From NCBI GenBank assembly GCA_045110675.1, contig JBGCGJ010000005.1, positions 18,066 through 82,065 on the forward strand: a DNA stretch of 64,000 nt, in the 5' to 3' direction. Of this stretch, positions 26,786 through 35,381 are shown piece after piece. A program made the position numbers and the translations under genes. Within the stretch, counting starts at the first letter, position 1; each line of letters starts with the position of its first letter. The notes below the pieces were generated by a model. The model had not been told where the DNA came from, made no database searches, and worked only from the letters and a program-made list of their open reading frames with translations. Origin of the DNA: JBALVT01 sp045110675 (lineage in GTDB: Bacteria > Pseudomonadota > Gammaproteobacteria > Pseudomonadales > Halieaceae).

Positions 26786-26989
26786 AACCACCACCATCAC
26801 AACGTTGCCCCTAACGGGGCCAATTGGACTGCACAGTTCCGGTTCTTTTCGAGATCCCGCTGTGCTGCCTGAGAGTAGGCACTGTCAGGTTGCTTGGGAG
26901 TGGTGTCCCCTGACCGATTCGCGCAAGCGAACCAGTATGGCTACGAGCCTACGGTAGGTCATAAACACTCAGCGACTGGAGTACACACT

Positions 26990-27853
26990 GTGAGAGACTT
27001 GAACTACCAATTGAAGCGTTTATGTTATGACAACCGCCAGGGCAGCGAATCTACGCAGGCGGCTCGCCGGTATATTCTGAACCAGGTGGCGGATCAGCTG
27101 CGTGAGATGGGTTATCGCGGCATGTCCGCTCGTTCGCTCAAACCAAAACATGTCGAGGCCTTGGTCGAGCGGTGGATGCAACAGGAGCTTGGTACGGGTA
27201 CGATTAAAAACCGTATGAACGCTCTGCGGTGGTGGGCGGCTCGTGTGGATCGCAGTAACGTAGTCGCACGCTCCAACGATTATTACGGGATTCCCAACCG
27301 GAGCTTTGTGAACCAATCCTCCAAAGCCCGCGAGATAGGTGGGGAGCAACTGGCGCAAATCAAGGATGTCCATGTGGCCATGAGCTTGCAGTTGCAAAGA
27401 GCTTTCGGCTTGCGTCGCGAGGAGGCGATCAAGTTTATGCCGAGCTATGCTGATCAGGGTGACTATGTGCGCCTAAAGCGAAGTTGGACCAAGGGAGGTA
27501 AGCCGCGCCTGATCCCGATTAGAACTGATGATCAACGCAACTTGCTCCAGCAGGCGCATCGACTGGCTGGCAAGGGATCACTCATCCCGAGCAGTAAAAA
27601 CTATGTACAGCAGCTACACACTTACGAGCGATTGACGTCGCGGGCGGGATTATCAAAGTTGCACGGATTACGCCACGCCTACGCGCAGGCGCGCTATCAG
27701 GAGTTGACGGGGTGGCTACCCCCTAACGCAGGCGGACCTGCACGGAGCGCTTTGACGAATGAGCAGCGGGCCATTGATGAGCGCAGCCGGCTTACCGTCA
27801 GTGAAGAACTCGGCCATGGCAGAATCGAGATCACCACTGTTTATCTAGGATAG
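26990..27853 (+). CDS. Tyrosine recombinase / integrase-domain protein
   Basis: A 287-aa tyrosine recombinase. N-terminal SAM-like core-binding domain (LNYQLKRLCYDNRQGSESTQ...HVEALVERWMQQELGTGTIKNRMNALRWW), then the catalytic domain: Arg in FGLRREEAIKF, Lys in KGGKPRLIPI, HGLRHAYAQARY (HxxR), GHGRIEITTVYLG with the nucleophile Tyr285. The start is GTG 26990, with GGAG eight bases upstream; an upstream frame to 26894 runs through the leader and is not used. This is the integrase type carried as cargo in ICEs and plasmids, and may not be the enzyme that targets tRNA-Arg. Confidence 0.87.
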   Translation: MRDLNYQLKRLCYDNRQGSESTQAARRYILNQVADQLREMGYRGMSARSLKPKHVEALVERWMQQELGTGTIKNRMNALRWWAARVDRSNVVARSNDYYGIPNRSFVNQSSKAREIGGEQLAQIKDVHVAMSLQLQRAFGLRREEAIKFMPSYADQGDYVRLKRSWTKGGKPRLIPIRTDDQRNLLQQAHRLAGKGSLIPSSKNYVQQLHTYERLTSRAGLSKLHGLRHAYAQARYQELTGWLPPNAGGPARSALTNEQRAIDERSRLTVSEELGHGRIEITTVYLG

Positions 27854-27913
27854 CTTGATCATCTGACAGACCCGCTTGGGGTTTTCCGAAAATCTGACGC
27901 GGTACGTGTATTT

Positions 27914-28000
27914 TATACGCAAATATTATTATATTATGGAATATTGACGCAAGCTCGCTGTACGCGTATAAATATATCTGAATCATGCAATTTGCGTATA
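27914..28000. repeat. GCGTATA repeat cluster with 11-bp inverted repeat
   Basis: TATACGCAAAT at 27914-27924 and its exact reverse complement ATTTGCGTATA at 27990-28000. A further GCGTATA at 27964-27970 lies between them. The stretch is strongly AT-rich and sits between the recombinase stop and the fic start. It could be recombinase arm sites or an operator for fic; neither is proven. Confidence 0.7.
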
Positions 28001-28055
28001 CATTCCGCGAGTGGCGGTAATATTCCAGGGGCGGTGTGAGACTGCGAGAAGGATT

Positions 28056-29600
28056 ATGAGAACGAAGGCAGGCTATAGTTGGCTGGAAGAAACCTACCAG
28101 CTCCCTACTGTTGATCTCTGGCGGCAATGCTACATCGATACTGCTGTTCGTGGGCGTAAAGAGCAGGACCTGGGCACTCACCAAATCCAGCTCTTCGAAT
28201 CCCGCTATCAACCCGGTGAAACTTTAGCGGGCCATCTTCATTTTGCTCTCCGGTATGAGGGGGTGAACCTTCAGCTACTCAAGCTGCTATTTGAGTTAGG
28301 TGATGGTGGTCAGCAACTTTGTGAGTGGATTTCTGAAAGCCCGACCTCGGCGTATGCGCGTCGGGCCTGCTTCCTCTATGAATGGCTGACAGGGAGCCGA
28401 TTGCCTCTGGAAGATCCAGTCCCCTCGAAGATGCGCTATGTGGACCTATTGGATACTCAGATGCAGTTCGGCACGAGTGCTGTGAAGAAGGATGCGCGAT
28501 ATCGGATCAACGATAATCTGCCGGGCACACCAGATTTTTGTCCCCTGGTCCGGAAAACCAATTTTCTCCGGGAAATGGTGGGGAAGGATTTGCGCCAGCG
28601 AACCAGAGAGACCCTGGGAATGTACGATCCGGACCTTCTCCGTCGCGCTGCTGCCTTCCTTTACCTGAAAGAAACCCAGTCGTCTTTTGAGGTAGAGCGC
28701 GAGAAACCCTCTACCAACAGGGCGCAGCGTTTTGCTGATTTACTACGCCAGGCCGACACTGCCCAGCCTTTGACCGAACAGAGAATGGTCGAGCTGCAGA
28801 ATGCGGTCGCTGATCCTCGGTTCCACGAGTTTAGCTGGCGGCATCAACAGAACTGGATAGGGAATGACCTGGGCTACCGTCAACAGGTGGACTTTGTACC
28901 AGCTCGCCCTGAGGACCTGCCGAAGTTAATGCAGGGATTGCTCGACACGGCGGCGAAAGCCCGCGAAGTTATCGACTCCCAAAGTACGCGTGGTGCAAGC
29001 GAACCAGGTGAGCCCCTATTCGATCCTGTGGTTTACGCGGCGATAATTGCCTTCGGCTTTGTGTTCATTCACCCATTTATGGATGGCAATGGCCGCATTC
29101 ATCGCTATCTAATACATGAAGTACTTACCAACGCTGGTTTTACACCCCGGGGCATCGTACTACCTGTGTCGGCTGTGATACTGACAAACCTCGAAGAATA
29201 TGTCTCCGTGCTTGAAAGCTATTCTCGGCCCCTGCGTCAACGTACTGAGTATTCACCCGATGTTCCGGATGTGCCTGCAGCCGGGAATGATGCAGTTTAT
29301 TTCATGTACTTCGATGCCACGGAACAAGCTGAGTTTCTTTATAAAGCGCTGGAGCGAACTGTTGATGAGGATCTACAGCAGGAGATTGATTTCCTGCTGG
29401 GCTTTGATAGTGCATGTAGAGAGTTAAACCAATTGCTGGATTGGCCAAATCACAGCCTGGAGCTATTTGTCCGCGTGGTCCATCAGAACGATGGCAAGCT
29501 CTCCAACAGTAAGAAGCAAAGCCATTTTAGCTGGATGACAGAGGCCGAGATCGGCGAAGCAGAAGCGGTGGTGTGTCAGGCCTTCTCAGGGACAGATTAG
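28056..29600 (+). CDS. Fic family protein (predicted AMP/NMP transferase)
   Basis: A 514-aa protein with the intact Fic motif HPFMDGNGRIHR at residues 339-350 (catalytic His339), so nucleotidyl transfer to a target protein is predicted. Upstream, FSWRHQQNWIG and VDFVPARPEDL match the Fic-N/Fic boundary. SSFEVERE is a candidate N-terminal inhibitory helix, with Arg in place of the usual Gly/Asn after Glu. The N-terminal 200 residues and the last 130 are not assigned. ATG 28056 follows AGAAGGA closely; GTG 28011 is an alternative. No antitoxin gene is next to it, in line with an internally inhibited class. Confidence 0.87.
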   Translation: MRTKAGYSWLEETYQLPTVDLWRQCYIDTAVRGRKEQDLGTHQIQLFESRYQPGETLAGHLHFALRYEGVNLQLLKLLFELGDGGQQLCEWISESPTSAYARRACFLYEWLTGSRLPLEDPVPSKMRYVDLLDTQMQFGTSAVKKDARYRINDNLPGTPDFCPLVRKTNFLREMVGKDLRQRTRETLGMYDPDLLRRAAAFLYLKETQSSFEVEREKPSTNRAQRFADLLRQADTAQPLTEQRMVELQNAVADPRFHEFSWRHQQNWIGNDLGYRQQVDFVPARPEDLPKLMQGLLDTAAKAREVIDSQSTRGASEPGEPLFDPVVYAAIIAFGFVFIHPFMDGNGRIHRYLIHEVLTNAGFTPRGIVLPVSAVILTNLEEYVSVLESYSRPLRQRTEYSPDVPDVPAAGNDAVYFMYFDATEQAEFLYKALERTVDEDLQQEIDFLLGFDSACRELNQLLDWPNHSLELFVRVVHQNDGKLSNSKKQSHFSWMTEAEIGEAEAVVCQAFSGTD

Positions 29601-29663
29601 ATAACGATCAATTACAAAGTAAGACCCCATGCTGCTCTCCGGCAGTTAAGTGATCAGAACACG

Positions 29664-29867
29664 GTGCTTACAAAACAACTTGCCGGAAAAGAAACTGAGG
29701 GTGCGAAGCTAAAGGCAATACTGGAAAAAGAAATAGCACAAAGACAAACCATTCAACGGAAATTTGAAGTCTACAAGGACGAGCACAAGATGAGTGGCGA
29801 GTTGGAAGCGCTTCAGGTAGCGGTAACTAGCTTGCAGGAAAAGCTTGATGAGAAGCAAAAAAAGTAG
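29664..29867 (+). CDS. Coiled-coil small ORF in frame with fic
   Basis: A 67-codon frame from GTG with strongly coiled-coil composition (LKAILEKEIAQRQTIQRKFEVYKDEHK...LQVAVTSLQEKLDEKQKK). The frame is open back to the TAG that ends fic and continues in the same phase (VRPHAALRQLSDQNTVL), so fic plus this tail would be one frame without that stop. No clear ribosome site. It could be a separate small protein, a readthrough tail, or the remnant of a KfrA-like gene. Confidence 0.35.
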   Translation: MLTKQLAGKETEGAKLKAILEKEIAQRQTIQRKFEVYKDEHKMSGELEALQVAVTSLQEKLDEKQKK

Positions 29868-29952
29868 TTATGGTAGCTACTGCACTTTTTCGTCGGTTTT
29901 AACAGCCAAAATAGCCAAGTCCGGAGGTGTTTCTTTAGTTATCAGCAGAGTA

Positions 29953-30873
29953 TCAGGCGGAGGGTGTTGCCTTTGTAGTGGCATTTTGAATACTGTTTGC
30001 TCGGATTAGTGCCTCCATCGCCTGTGCCGCCACTGAAAGTTCTTGTTGCCGGTGTGTGATGATCCCCAATTGATGTTTGATTACCGGGTAAGAAACTGCG
30101 CGGCATTCCAGCCCCATCTGTTCCATCTGGGCGCGACTTGTACTGGGTACCACGCTCAGTCCCAAGCCCTCGCTCACCATTCTCCCGATACTGACTAGTT
30201 GATGAGATTCAAATGTGGGTGTCAGCACCAGGTCTTTTTCTGCCAATGCCTGGTCAATGAGTGATCTGGCACGCGCCGGTCGCTGCAGGCTGATATGTGG
30301 ATACTCCAGCAGATCGGGCCAGCGTAGGTGTCTCTTTACTAACAGCGGATGCTCCGCCGGTAAAATGGCAACAAAGCGATCTTTAAACAACGGTTGAAAA
30401 ATAAGATCCGGTGCATCCCCCGGGTCGAAGGTTACACCCAGTTCACAGCGCTTCTCTCGCACCATCTCCACCACGTTTTCGGCGATCACGTCGTGTACTG
30501 TCACATTGATGTTTGGATATTGCCGGTGAAAGATGGCCAATATTTGTGGTAATAAATTCGTGGTATAGGTGGGCATGGCGGCTATATCCAACTTGCCACG
30601 ACGCAGTGCGAAGTGGTTGCGCACGTCCTGCATTGATTGTTCCCAGTCGGACAGCAAGCGCCGTGCTACGGGATAGAATGCCTTGCCCTCTGGGGTCAGC
30701 GATACTGAGCGCGTTGTGCGGGCGAGCAGCTTTCCGCCCAGGGCTTCCTCCAGGTTCTTAATGGCAATACTGAGTGTTGGTTGTGAAAGGTGTAGCTGAA
30801 TCGCCGCCTCGGCGAAGCTACCTGTGCGAGCGACCGTGCTGAAGGCGATGACCTGATTAATAGGTATTGGCAT
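29953..30873 (-). CDS. LysR-family transcriptional regulator
   Basis: A 306-aa regulator with N-terminal HTH (FSTVARTGSFAEAAIQLHLSQPTLSIAIKNLEEALGGKLLARTTRS) and the usual two-lobe inducer-binding domain. It is divergent from the CoA-transferase genes with a 108-bp shared promoter region containing a 9-bp inverted repeat, so it likely controls scoAB, the thiolase and the ligase. The inducer is unknown; CoA-thioester or acid intermediates are plausible. ATG start 5 bp from the repeat. Confidence 0.92.
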   Translation of the reverse strand: MPIPINQVIAFSTVARTGSFAEAAIQLHLSQPTLSIAIKNLEEALGGKLLARTTRSVSLTPEGKAFYPVARRLLSDWEQSMQDVRNHFALRRGKLDIAAMPTYTTNLLPQILAIFHRQYPNINVTVHDVIAENVVEMVREKRCELGVTFDPGDAPDLIFQPLFKDRFVAILPAEHPLLVKRHLRWPDLLEYPHISLQRPARARSLIDQALAEKDLVLTPTFESHQLVSIGRMVSEGLGLSVVPSTSRAQMEQMGLECRAVSYPVIKHQLGIITHRQQELSVAAQAMEALIRANSIQNATTKATPSA

Positions 30874-30878
30874 TAATA

Positions 30879-30925
30879 GTTATATTTCATTAATCAATTG
30901 AAAAATACAATTTGTTAAATATAAC
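30879..30925. promoter_or_regulatory. Candidate LysR operator in the scoA divergent promoter
   Basis: GTTATATTT at 30879-30887 and its exact reverse complement AAATATAAC at 30917-30925, 29 bp apart, in an AT-rich divergent promoter. The left arm includes a T-N11-A type arrangement and almost touches the LysR start, fitting autoregulation. Confidence 0.5.
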
Positions 30926-30981
30926 GTCTTCCTGCAAGGTGGGCAAATCTGAATCTACCCCCCAATAGGCAGGAGTGCGCT

Positions 30982-31683
30982 GTGTCCGGATTTAACAAAG
31001 TAGTCGACAGTTACGAGGAGGCCATGTCCGGCTTGGAAGACAATATGACGATCCTCGCTGGCGGGTTTGGTCTTTGCGGGATACCTGAGAACCTGATCAA
31101 GGAAATCAAACGCAAAGGGACTAAAGGCCTGACGGTTGCATCTAATAACGCCGGTTCTGACGGCGCCGGGCTGGGCCTGTTGCTGGAAGACAGACAGATC
31201 AAAACGATGATCGCATCCTATGTGGGCGAAAACGCCCTGTTCGAATCGCAGATGATGAGCGGCGAACTGGAAGTGGTGCTTACACCGCAAGGTACTCTGG
31301 CTGAGAAAATGCGTGCAGGAGGAGCCGGCATTCCGGCCTTCTATACGGCCACCGGATATGGCACACCGGTGGGTGAGGGCAAAGAGGTTCGGGAATTTAA
31401 TGGCCGACATTACATTCTCGAAGAAGCGCTTATTGGCGACTTCGCCATTGCCAAAGCCTGGAAGGCCGATCGCTACGGTAATTTGATGTTTCGTAAGACG
31501 GCTCGCAATTTTAATCCAATGGCAATTACCGCAGGCAAGATTGCCGTCGTTGAGGTGGAAGAAATTGTCGAAGTGGGGCAGCTGGACCCGGATGAGATTC
31601 ATCTACCGGGCATCTACGTGAACCGTCTCATTAAGGGTACTTTTGAGAAAACCATTGAACAGCGCACCGTGCGTAGCGCTTAA
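30982..31683 (+). CDS. 3-oxoacid CoA-transferase subunit A
   Basis: Alpha subunit (233 aa) of a family I CoA-transferase, moving CoA from succinyl-CoA or acetyl-CoA to a 3-oxoacid. The glycine-rich GGFGLCGIPENLI and SNNAGSDGAGLGLLL regions are typical for ScoA/AtoD/PcaI. GTG start with AGGAG seven bases upstream. Followed after 11 bp by subunit B and then by a thiolase, which completes cleavage of a 3-ketoacyl-CoA. The true acid (acetoacetate, 3-oxoadipate or another) cannot be read from sequence. Confidence 0.92.
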   Translation: MSGFNKVVDSYEEAMSGLEDNMTILAGGFGLCGIPENLIKEIKRKGTKGLTVASNNAGSDGAGLGLLLEDRQIKTMIASYVGENALFESQMMSGELEVVLTPQGTLAEKMRAGGAGIPAFYTATGYGTPVGEGKEVREFNGRHYILEEALIGDFAIAKAWKADRYGNLMFRKTARNFNPMAITAGKIAVVEVEEIVEVGQLDPDEIHLPGIYVNRLIKGTFEKTIEQRTVRSA

Positions 31684-31694
31684 GGAGAATTGAT

Positions 31695-32351
31695 ATGGCT
31701 TTGACTAGAGAACAGCTGGCGCAACGCGTGGCCCAGGAATTTCAGGACGGCTTTTACGTCAACCTCGGCATAGGGATTCCCACTTTGGCGGCGAACTACA
31801 TTCCCGATGATATGGAAGTGATGCTGCAGTCGGAAAATGGCCTGCTCGGCATGGGGCCGTTCCCGCTGGATGAAGAGGTGGATGCGGATTTAATCAATGC
31901 GGGGAAGCAAACCGTTACCATGATCGAAGGCGCTTCTTTGTTTTCGTCCGCGGAGTCCTTCGCGATGATTCGCGGTGGCCATGTAGATCTTACTGTGTTG
32001 GGCGCTTTTGAAGTGGACTGCCAGGGCAACATTGCCTCGTACATGATTCCTGGAAAACTGATCAAGGGAATGGGCGGCGCAATGGACCTGGTGGCCGGTG
32101 CCGACAATATTATCGTCACCATGACTCATGCATCGAAGTCTGGTGAATCCAAACTGTTATCTGAATGCACTCTGCCGCTGACAGGCAAAAGTTGCATTAA
32201 GCGCGTGTTGACCGATCTAGCATTGATGGACATTCAGGACGGAAAATTCATTTTGCGCGAACGCGCACCGGGCGTCAGTGTTGAAGAGATTGTCAATCTC
32301 ACTCAGGGGGAGTTGATTGTCCCCGACGATGTTCCTGAAATGGTTTTTTAG
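31695..32351 (+). CDS. 3-oxoacid CoA-transferase subunit B
   Basis: Beta subunit (218 aa) carrying the catalytic glutamate in QSENGLLGMGP (Glu47), which forms the glutamyl-CoA intermediate. GKLIKGMGGAMDLVAGA is a further family signature. ATG with GGAGA upstream; tight pair with subunit A. The two polypeptides form the active heterotetramer. Confidence 0.93.
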   Translation: MALTREQLAQRVAQEFQDGFYVNLGIGIPTLAANYIPDDMEVMLQSENGLLGMGPFPLDEEVDADLINAGKQTVTMIEGASLFSSAESFAMIRGGHVDLTVLGAFEVDCQGNIASYMIPGKLIKGMGGAMDLVAGADNIIVTMTHASKSGESKLLSECTLPLTGKSCIKRVLTDLALMDIQDGKFILRERAPGVSVEEIVNLTQGELIVPDDVPEMVF

Positions 32352-32411
32352 CGCGAACACTATTAACGAAGTTGTTTAAGTAAATTTCGAAGTTACAGAA
32401 GGAAATTGAGA

Positions 32412-33596
32412 ATGAGTGATAGAGAAGTGGTTGTACTGAGTGGTGTGCGCACTGCCGTTGCAGATTTTGGCGGCGCTTTAAAAGATATTCCACCGACAGA
32501 GCTGGCGAGCAAAGTGATTGCCGAGGCGGTCCGCCGCTCTGGCCTCGACCCCAGCGATATCGGCCACTGCGTGGTGGGCTCTGTAGTACACAGCGACCGC
32601 CGTGACATGTACATGAGCCGCACGGCGTCGCTCAAAGCGGGCCTGCCCATCGAAACACCTGCACTCACGGTCAATCGTCTGTGCGGTTCTGGCCTGCAGG
32701 CAGTCGTTTCTGCGGCGCAAATGATTTTTTTGGGCGATTGCGAGGCGGTCGTGGCTGCGGGTGCAGAGTCTATGAGTCGCGCACCCTATTGGCTGCCGGA
32801 TGCGCGCTTCGGCGCCAAAATGGGCGATAGCCAAATGATCGACCCCATGATGGGCGCATTGACATGCCCCATAGGTGACACGCACATGGGGATGACTGCA
32901 GAAAATCTTGCGGACAAATACAATCTAACTCGTGAAGAACAAGATGAGTTGGCTGCGGAGAGTCACCGGCGTGCCCAGCGAGCGATCGAGGAAAATCGAT
33001 TTGAGGGTCAGATTTTGCCCATTGAGTTGAAAACCCGAAAAGGCGTTACGGTATTCGAGCAGGATGAGCACGTTCGCTTCGACTGCGATGTTGCCAGCAT
33101 GAGTGGTTTGCGCCCGGCCTTTAAGAAAGATGGCAGCGTCACCGCCGGTAACGCCTCAGGAATTAATGACGGTGCTGCCGCCCTTGTGCTGATGGAGCGC
33201 TCCGCCGCTGAAGCTCGTGGTCTGAAGCCAATGGCGCGAATGTTGGGTTACTCGGTAGCGGCGGTTGATCCCGCTATTATGGGTATTGGTCCCGCGCCCG
33301 CTGTGCGGCAGTTGCTTGAGAAAACCGGTGTGAGTATTGATGAGATCGATCTGTGGGAGGCCAATGAGGCTTTTGCGGCGCAGGCCTTATCAGTGACTCG
33401 CGAACTTGGCCTGGATCCACAAAAAGTGAATCCCAATGGCTCGGGTATCAGTCTGGGACATCCCATCGGCGCCACCGGCGCGGTGATTACTGTGAAGGCA
33501 CTTTACGAATTGCAGCGTACAGGCGGGCGCTATGCCGTTTCTACTTTGTGTATTGGTGGTGGGCAGGGTATTGCAGCGCTTTTTGAGCGCTGCTAA
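32412..33596 (+). CDS. Acetyl-CoA acyltransferase (thiolase)
   Basis: A 394-aa degradative/biosynthetic-type thiolase. The acyl-accepting Cys91 is in NRLCGSGLQAV, the His in GISLGHPIGATGA, and the second catalytic Cys in CIGGGQGIAALF, so all residues are intact. ATG 32412 is used, with AAGGA eight bases upstream; an in-frame TTG at 32406 is not. Third gene of the LysR-controlled set; cleaves or forms a 3-ketoacyl-CoA with the CoA-transferase product. Confidence 0.93.
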   Translation: MSDREVVVLSGVRTAVADFGGALKDIPPTELASKVIAEAVRRSGLDPSDIGHCVVGSVVHSDRRDMYMSRTASLKAGLPIETPALTVNRLCGSGLQAVVSAAQMIFLGDCEAVVAAGAESMSRAPYWLPDARFGAKMGDSQMIDPMMGALTCPIGDTHMGMTAENLADKYNLTREEQDELAAESHRRAQRAIEENRFEGQILPIELKTRKGVTVFEQDEHVRFDCDVASMSGLRPAFKKDGSVTAGNASGINDGAAALVLMERSAAEARGLKPMARMLGYSVAAVDPAIMGIGPAPAVRQLLEKTGVSIDEIDLWEANEAFAAQALSVTRELGLDPQKVNPNGSGISLGHPIGATGAVITVKALYELQRTGGRYAVSTLCIGGGQGIAALFERC

Positions 33597-33677
33597 ACCT
33601 CAAAAATACCTGAACAGACAAGACCGGGACGGTAGACAAGTCCATAATCTGGTTAGTTGCTTCAACGGAATACAATA

Positions 33678-35354
33678 ATGACTGTACTCACCCAGAGCTA
33701 TTACTGCGGTGCCTCCGACACCCAGATTATCTACGAAACCATCGGTAATTATCTCGATCGCATCTGCGATCGATTTCCAGACAATGAGGCGTTGGTGGTT
33801 CGCCATCAGAATGTGCGTTGGACTTACCGGGAGTTTGGGCAACAGATCGATCGTCTTGCCACCGGTCTGCTTGCTCTGGGTATTGAACCCGGAGACCGGG
33901 TGGGTATCTGGGGGCCCAACAGTTTCGAGTGGGCCCTGGTGCAGTTTGCCACTGCCAGGATTGGCGCGATCATGGTGTGTCTCAATCCTGCCTATCGCTT
34001 GCACGAACTGGAATATGCGCTGAATAAAGTGGAGTGCAAGGCTATTGTCGCAGCGGAGAATTTTAAAACCAGTGACTACCTTGGCATGCTTGCGCACCTG
34101 GCACCAGAATTGGAGCAGTGCGCCCCCGGAGAATTGGTGAGCCAAAAACTGCCGCATCTGCGCCAGGTGATTCGTATGGGTGAAAATACTACCCTTGGCA
34201 TGCTCAACTTCGAGCGTGTCTGTGAGCTGGGAGGCGATGCCGAATATCAGCGGGTAGCAATCCTGAAGGGCTTACTGCGCCCCGATGATCCCATCAATAT
34301 TCAGTTTACCAGCGGTACCACCGGCTCCCCCAAGGGCGCCACACTCACTCACTGCAATATTCTGAACAATGGCTACCTGACGGGGAAGGGGATGCAACTG
34401 AGCGAGCGAGACAGGCTGTGTATTCCAGTGCCGCTCTACCACTGCTTCGGCATGGTACTGGGTAATCTCGCCTGCCTTGCTCACGGTGCCACGGCCATTT
34501 ACCCGGAAGCCGCCTTCGACCCCTTAACGACATTGCAAACGGTGCAAGATGAAAAGTGTACGGCCCTGCACGGCGTTCCGACCATGTTCATTGCAGAGCT
34601 GGATCACCCGGAGTTTGCCAACTTTGATCTAAGCAGTTTGCGCACCGGGGTAATGGCCGGTGCGCCCTGTCCGGTGGAGGTGATGAACCGGGTTATCGAA
34701 CAGATGCACATGGAGCACATCCTGATCGGCTACGGTCAGACCGAGGTAAGCCCCATTAATCACCTAACACTGCCTGGGGATTCGATGGAAAAGCGCACCC
34801 AAACCGTGGGTCGTGCTGTGCCCTGGGTGGAAATCCGCATTGTCGATGAAAATGGCATTGTTGTGCCCATCGGTGACAAGGGAGAAATATGCACCCGCGG
34901 CTACTCGGTCATGCGCGGTTACTGGAATGACGAGGAGCGCACGCGCGAGACCATTGATGCGGCTGGCTGGTTGCATTCTGGTGACATCGGCATCATGGAT
35001 TCCGAGGGTTATGTACAGGTGGTGGGCCGCATCAAGGATATGCTGATTCGTGGTGGTGAGAATGTCTACCCCCGCGAAGTTGAGGAGTTTCTTTATACAC
35101 ATCCAAAAATCGCGGAGGTGCAAGTGTTCGGCGTGCCCGACGAGAGGTTGGGTGAGGAGGTGTGTGCCTGGGTGATGTTGTATCCAGAGCAAGAGATGAC
35201 CGAGCAGGCGTTAAAGGACTACTGCAAAGACCAGATCACCCATTTTAAAGTGCCGCGCTATGTGCGTTTTGTCCACGAGTTCCCCATGACAGTCACGGGC
35301 AAGATGCAGAAGTTCGTGATGCGCGAGCAGATGACTGCCGAGCTGGAAAAATAG
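33678..35354 (+). CDS. Acyl-CoA synthetase (AMP-forming, FadD/medium-chain type)
   Basis: A 558-aa ANL-superfamily ligase that activates a carboxylic acid with ATP and CoA. Motifs: P-loop FTSGTTGSPKGATLTH, GYGQTEVSP (A5), GWLHSGDIG and GRIKDMLIRGGENVYPREVE (hinge), and the acyl-adenylate Lys in TVTGKMQKFVM. ATG 33678 is used. It is the fourth gene of the scoAB-thiolase set and may feed it. Substrate class is uncertain; overall features favour short or medium acyl chains. Confidence 0.9.
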   Translation: MTVLTQSYYCGASDTQIIYETIGNYLDRICDRFPDNEALVVRHQNVRWTYREFGQQIDRLATGLLALGIEPGDRVGIWGPNSFEWALVQFATARIGAIMVCLNPAYRLHELEYALNKVECKAIVAAENFKTSDYLGMLAHLAPELEQCAPGELVSQKLPHLRQVIRMGENTTLGMLNFERVCELGGDAEYQRVAILKGLLRPDDPINIQFTSGTTGSPKGATLTHCNILNNGYLTGKGMQLSERDRLCIPVPLYHCFGMVLGNLACLAHGATAIYPEAAFDPLTTLQTVQDEKCTALHGVPTMFIAELDHPEFANFDLSSLRTGVMAGAPCPVEVMNRVIEQMHMEHILIGYGQTEVSPINHLTLPGDSMEKRTQTVGRAVPWVEIRIVDENGIVVPIGDKGEICTRGYSVMRGYWNDEERTRETIDAAGWLHSGDIGIMDSEGYVQVVGRIKDMLIRGGENVYPREVEEFLYTHPKIAEVQVFGVPDERLGEEVCAWVMLYPEQEMTEQALKDYCKDQITHFKVPRYVRFVHEFPMTVTGKMQKFVMREQMTAELEK

Positions 35355-35381
35355 CCGGCCGGCGGTCTGAACTATTTGAGA

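Larger units (their letters stand above)
26484..26989 (+). promoter_or_regulatory. Hairpin-rich leader with overlapping mini-ORFs upstream of the recombinase
   Basis: A 20-codon ORF (26484-26546, MDNYTGTQTIELDVATPLMW) overlaps an 81-codon frame (26540-26785). The latter ends in a TGA within AAGGAGGTGA, a near-perfect Shine-Dalgarno at 26776-26782. No standard ATG or GTG stands at proper distance after it; TTG at 26805 is far. Stem-loops include TGCGTCA/TGACGCA, GCTGAC/GTCAGC, GTCGTG/CACGGC, GCCCC/GGGGC and TTCGC-GCAA-GCGAA (GNRA loop). This looks like an attenuation or translational-coupling leader, not random spacer. Confidence 0.45.
20137..29900. mobile_element. Accessory island, probable remnant of a PFGI-1-class integrating conjugative element
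   Basis: The stretch begins at the 3' end of tRNA-Arg and ends before a chromosomal-type LysR regulator. It holds an AlpA/Xis-like gene, ParB-DUF2857-TIGR03761 genes (a set seen in PFGI-1-class elements), a ParM/StbA gene, a tyrosine recombinase and a Fic gene. Several long non-coding stretches separate them. No relaxase, coupling protein, type IV secretion, DnaB, ParA or topoisomerase gene is present. I searched by eye for a second copy of the tRNA 3' end and found none, so the right border is approximate. Confidence 0.65.

Noticed and set aside
28150..28166. GTTCGTGGGCG inside fic, resembling the tRNA-Arg 3' end
   Set aside because: Match is short and lacks the T-arm half, so it is not a believable attachment site.
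29868..29900. AGTAG/CTACT stem followed by TTTTT as a terminator
   Set aside because: Stem is only 5 bp with a long loop and four bases before the T run; too weak to list as a terminator.
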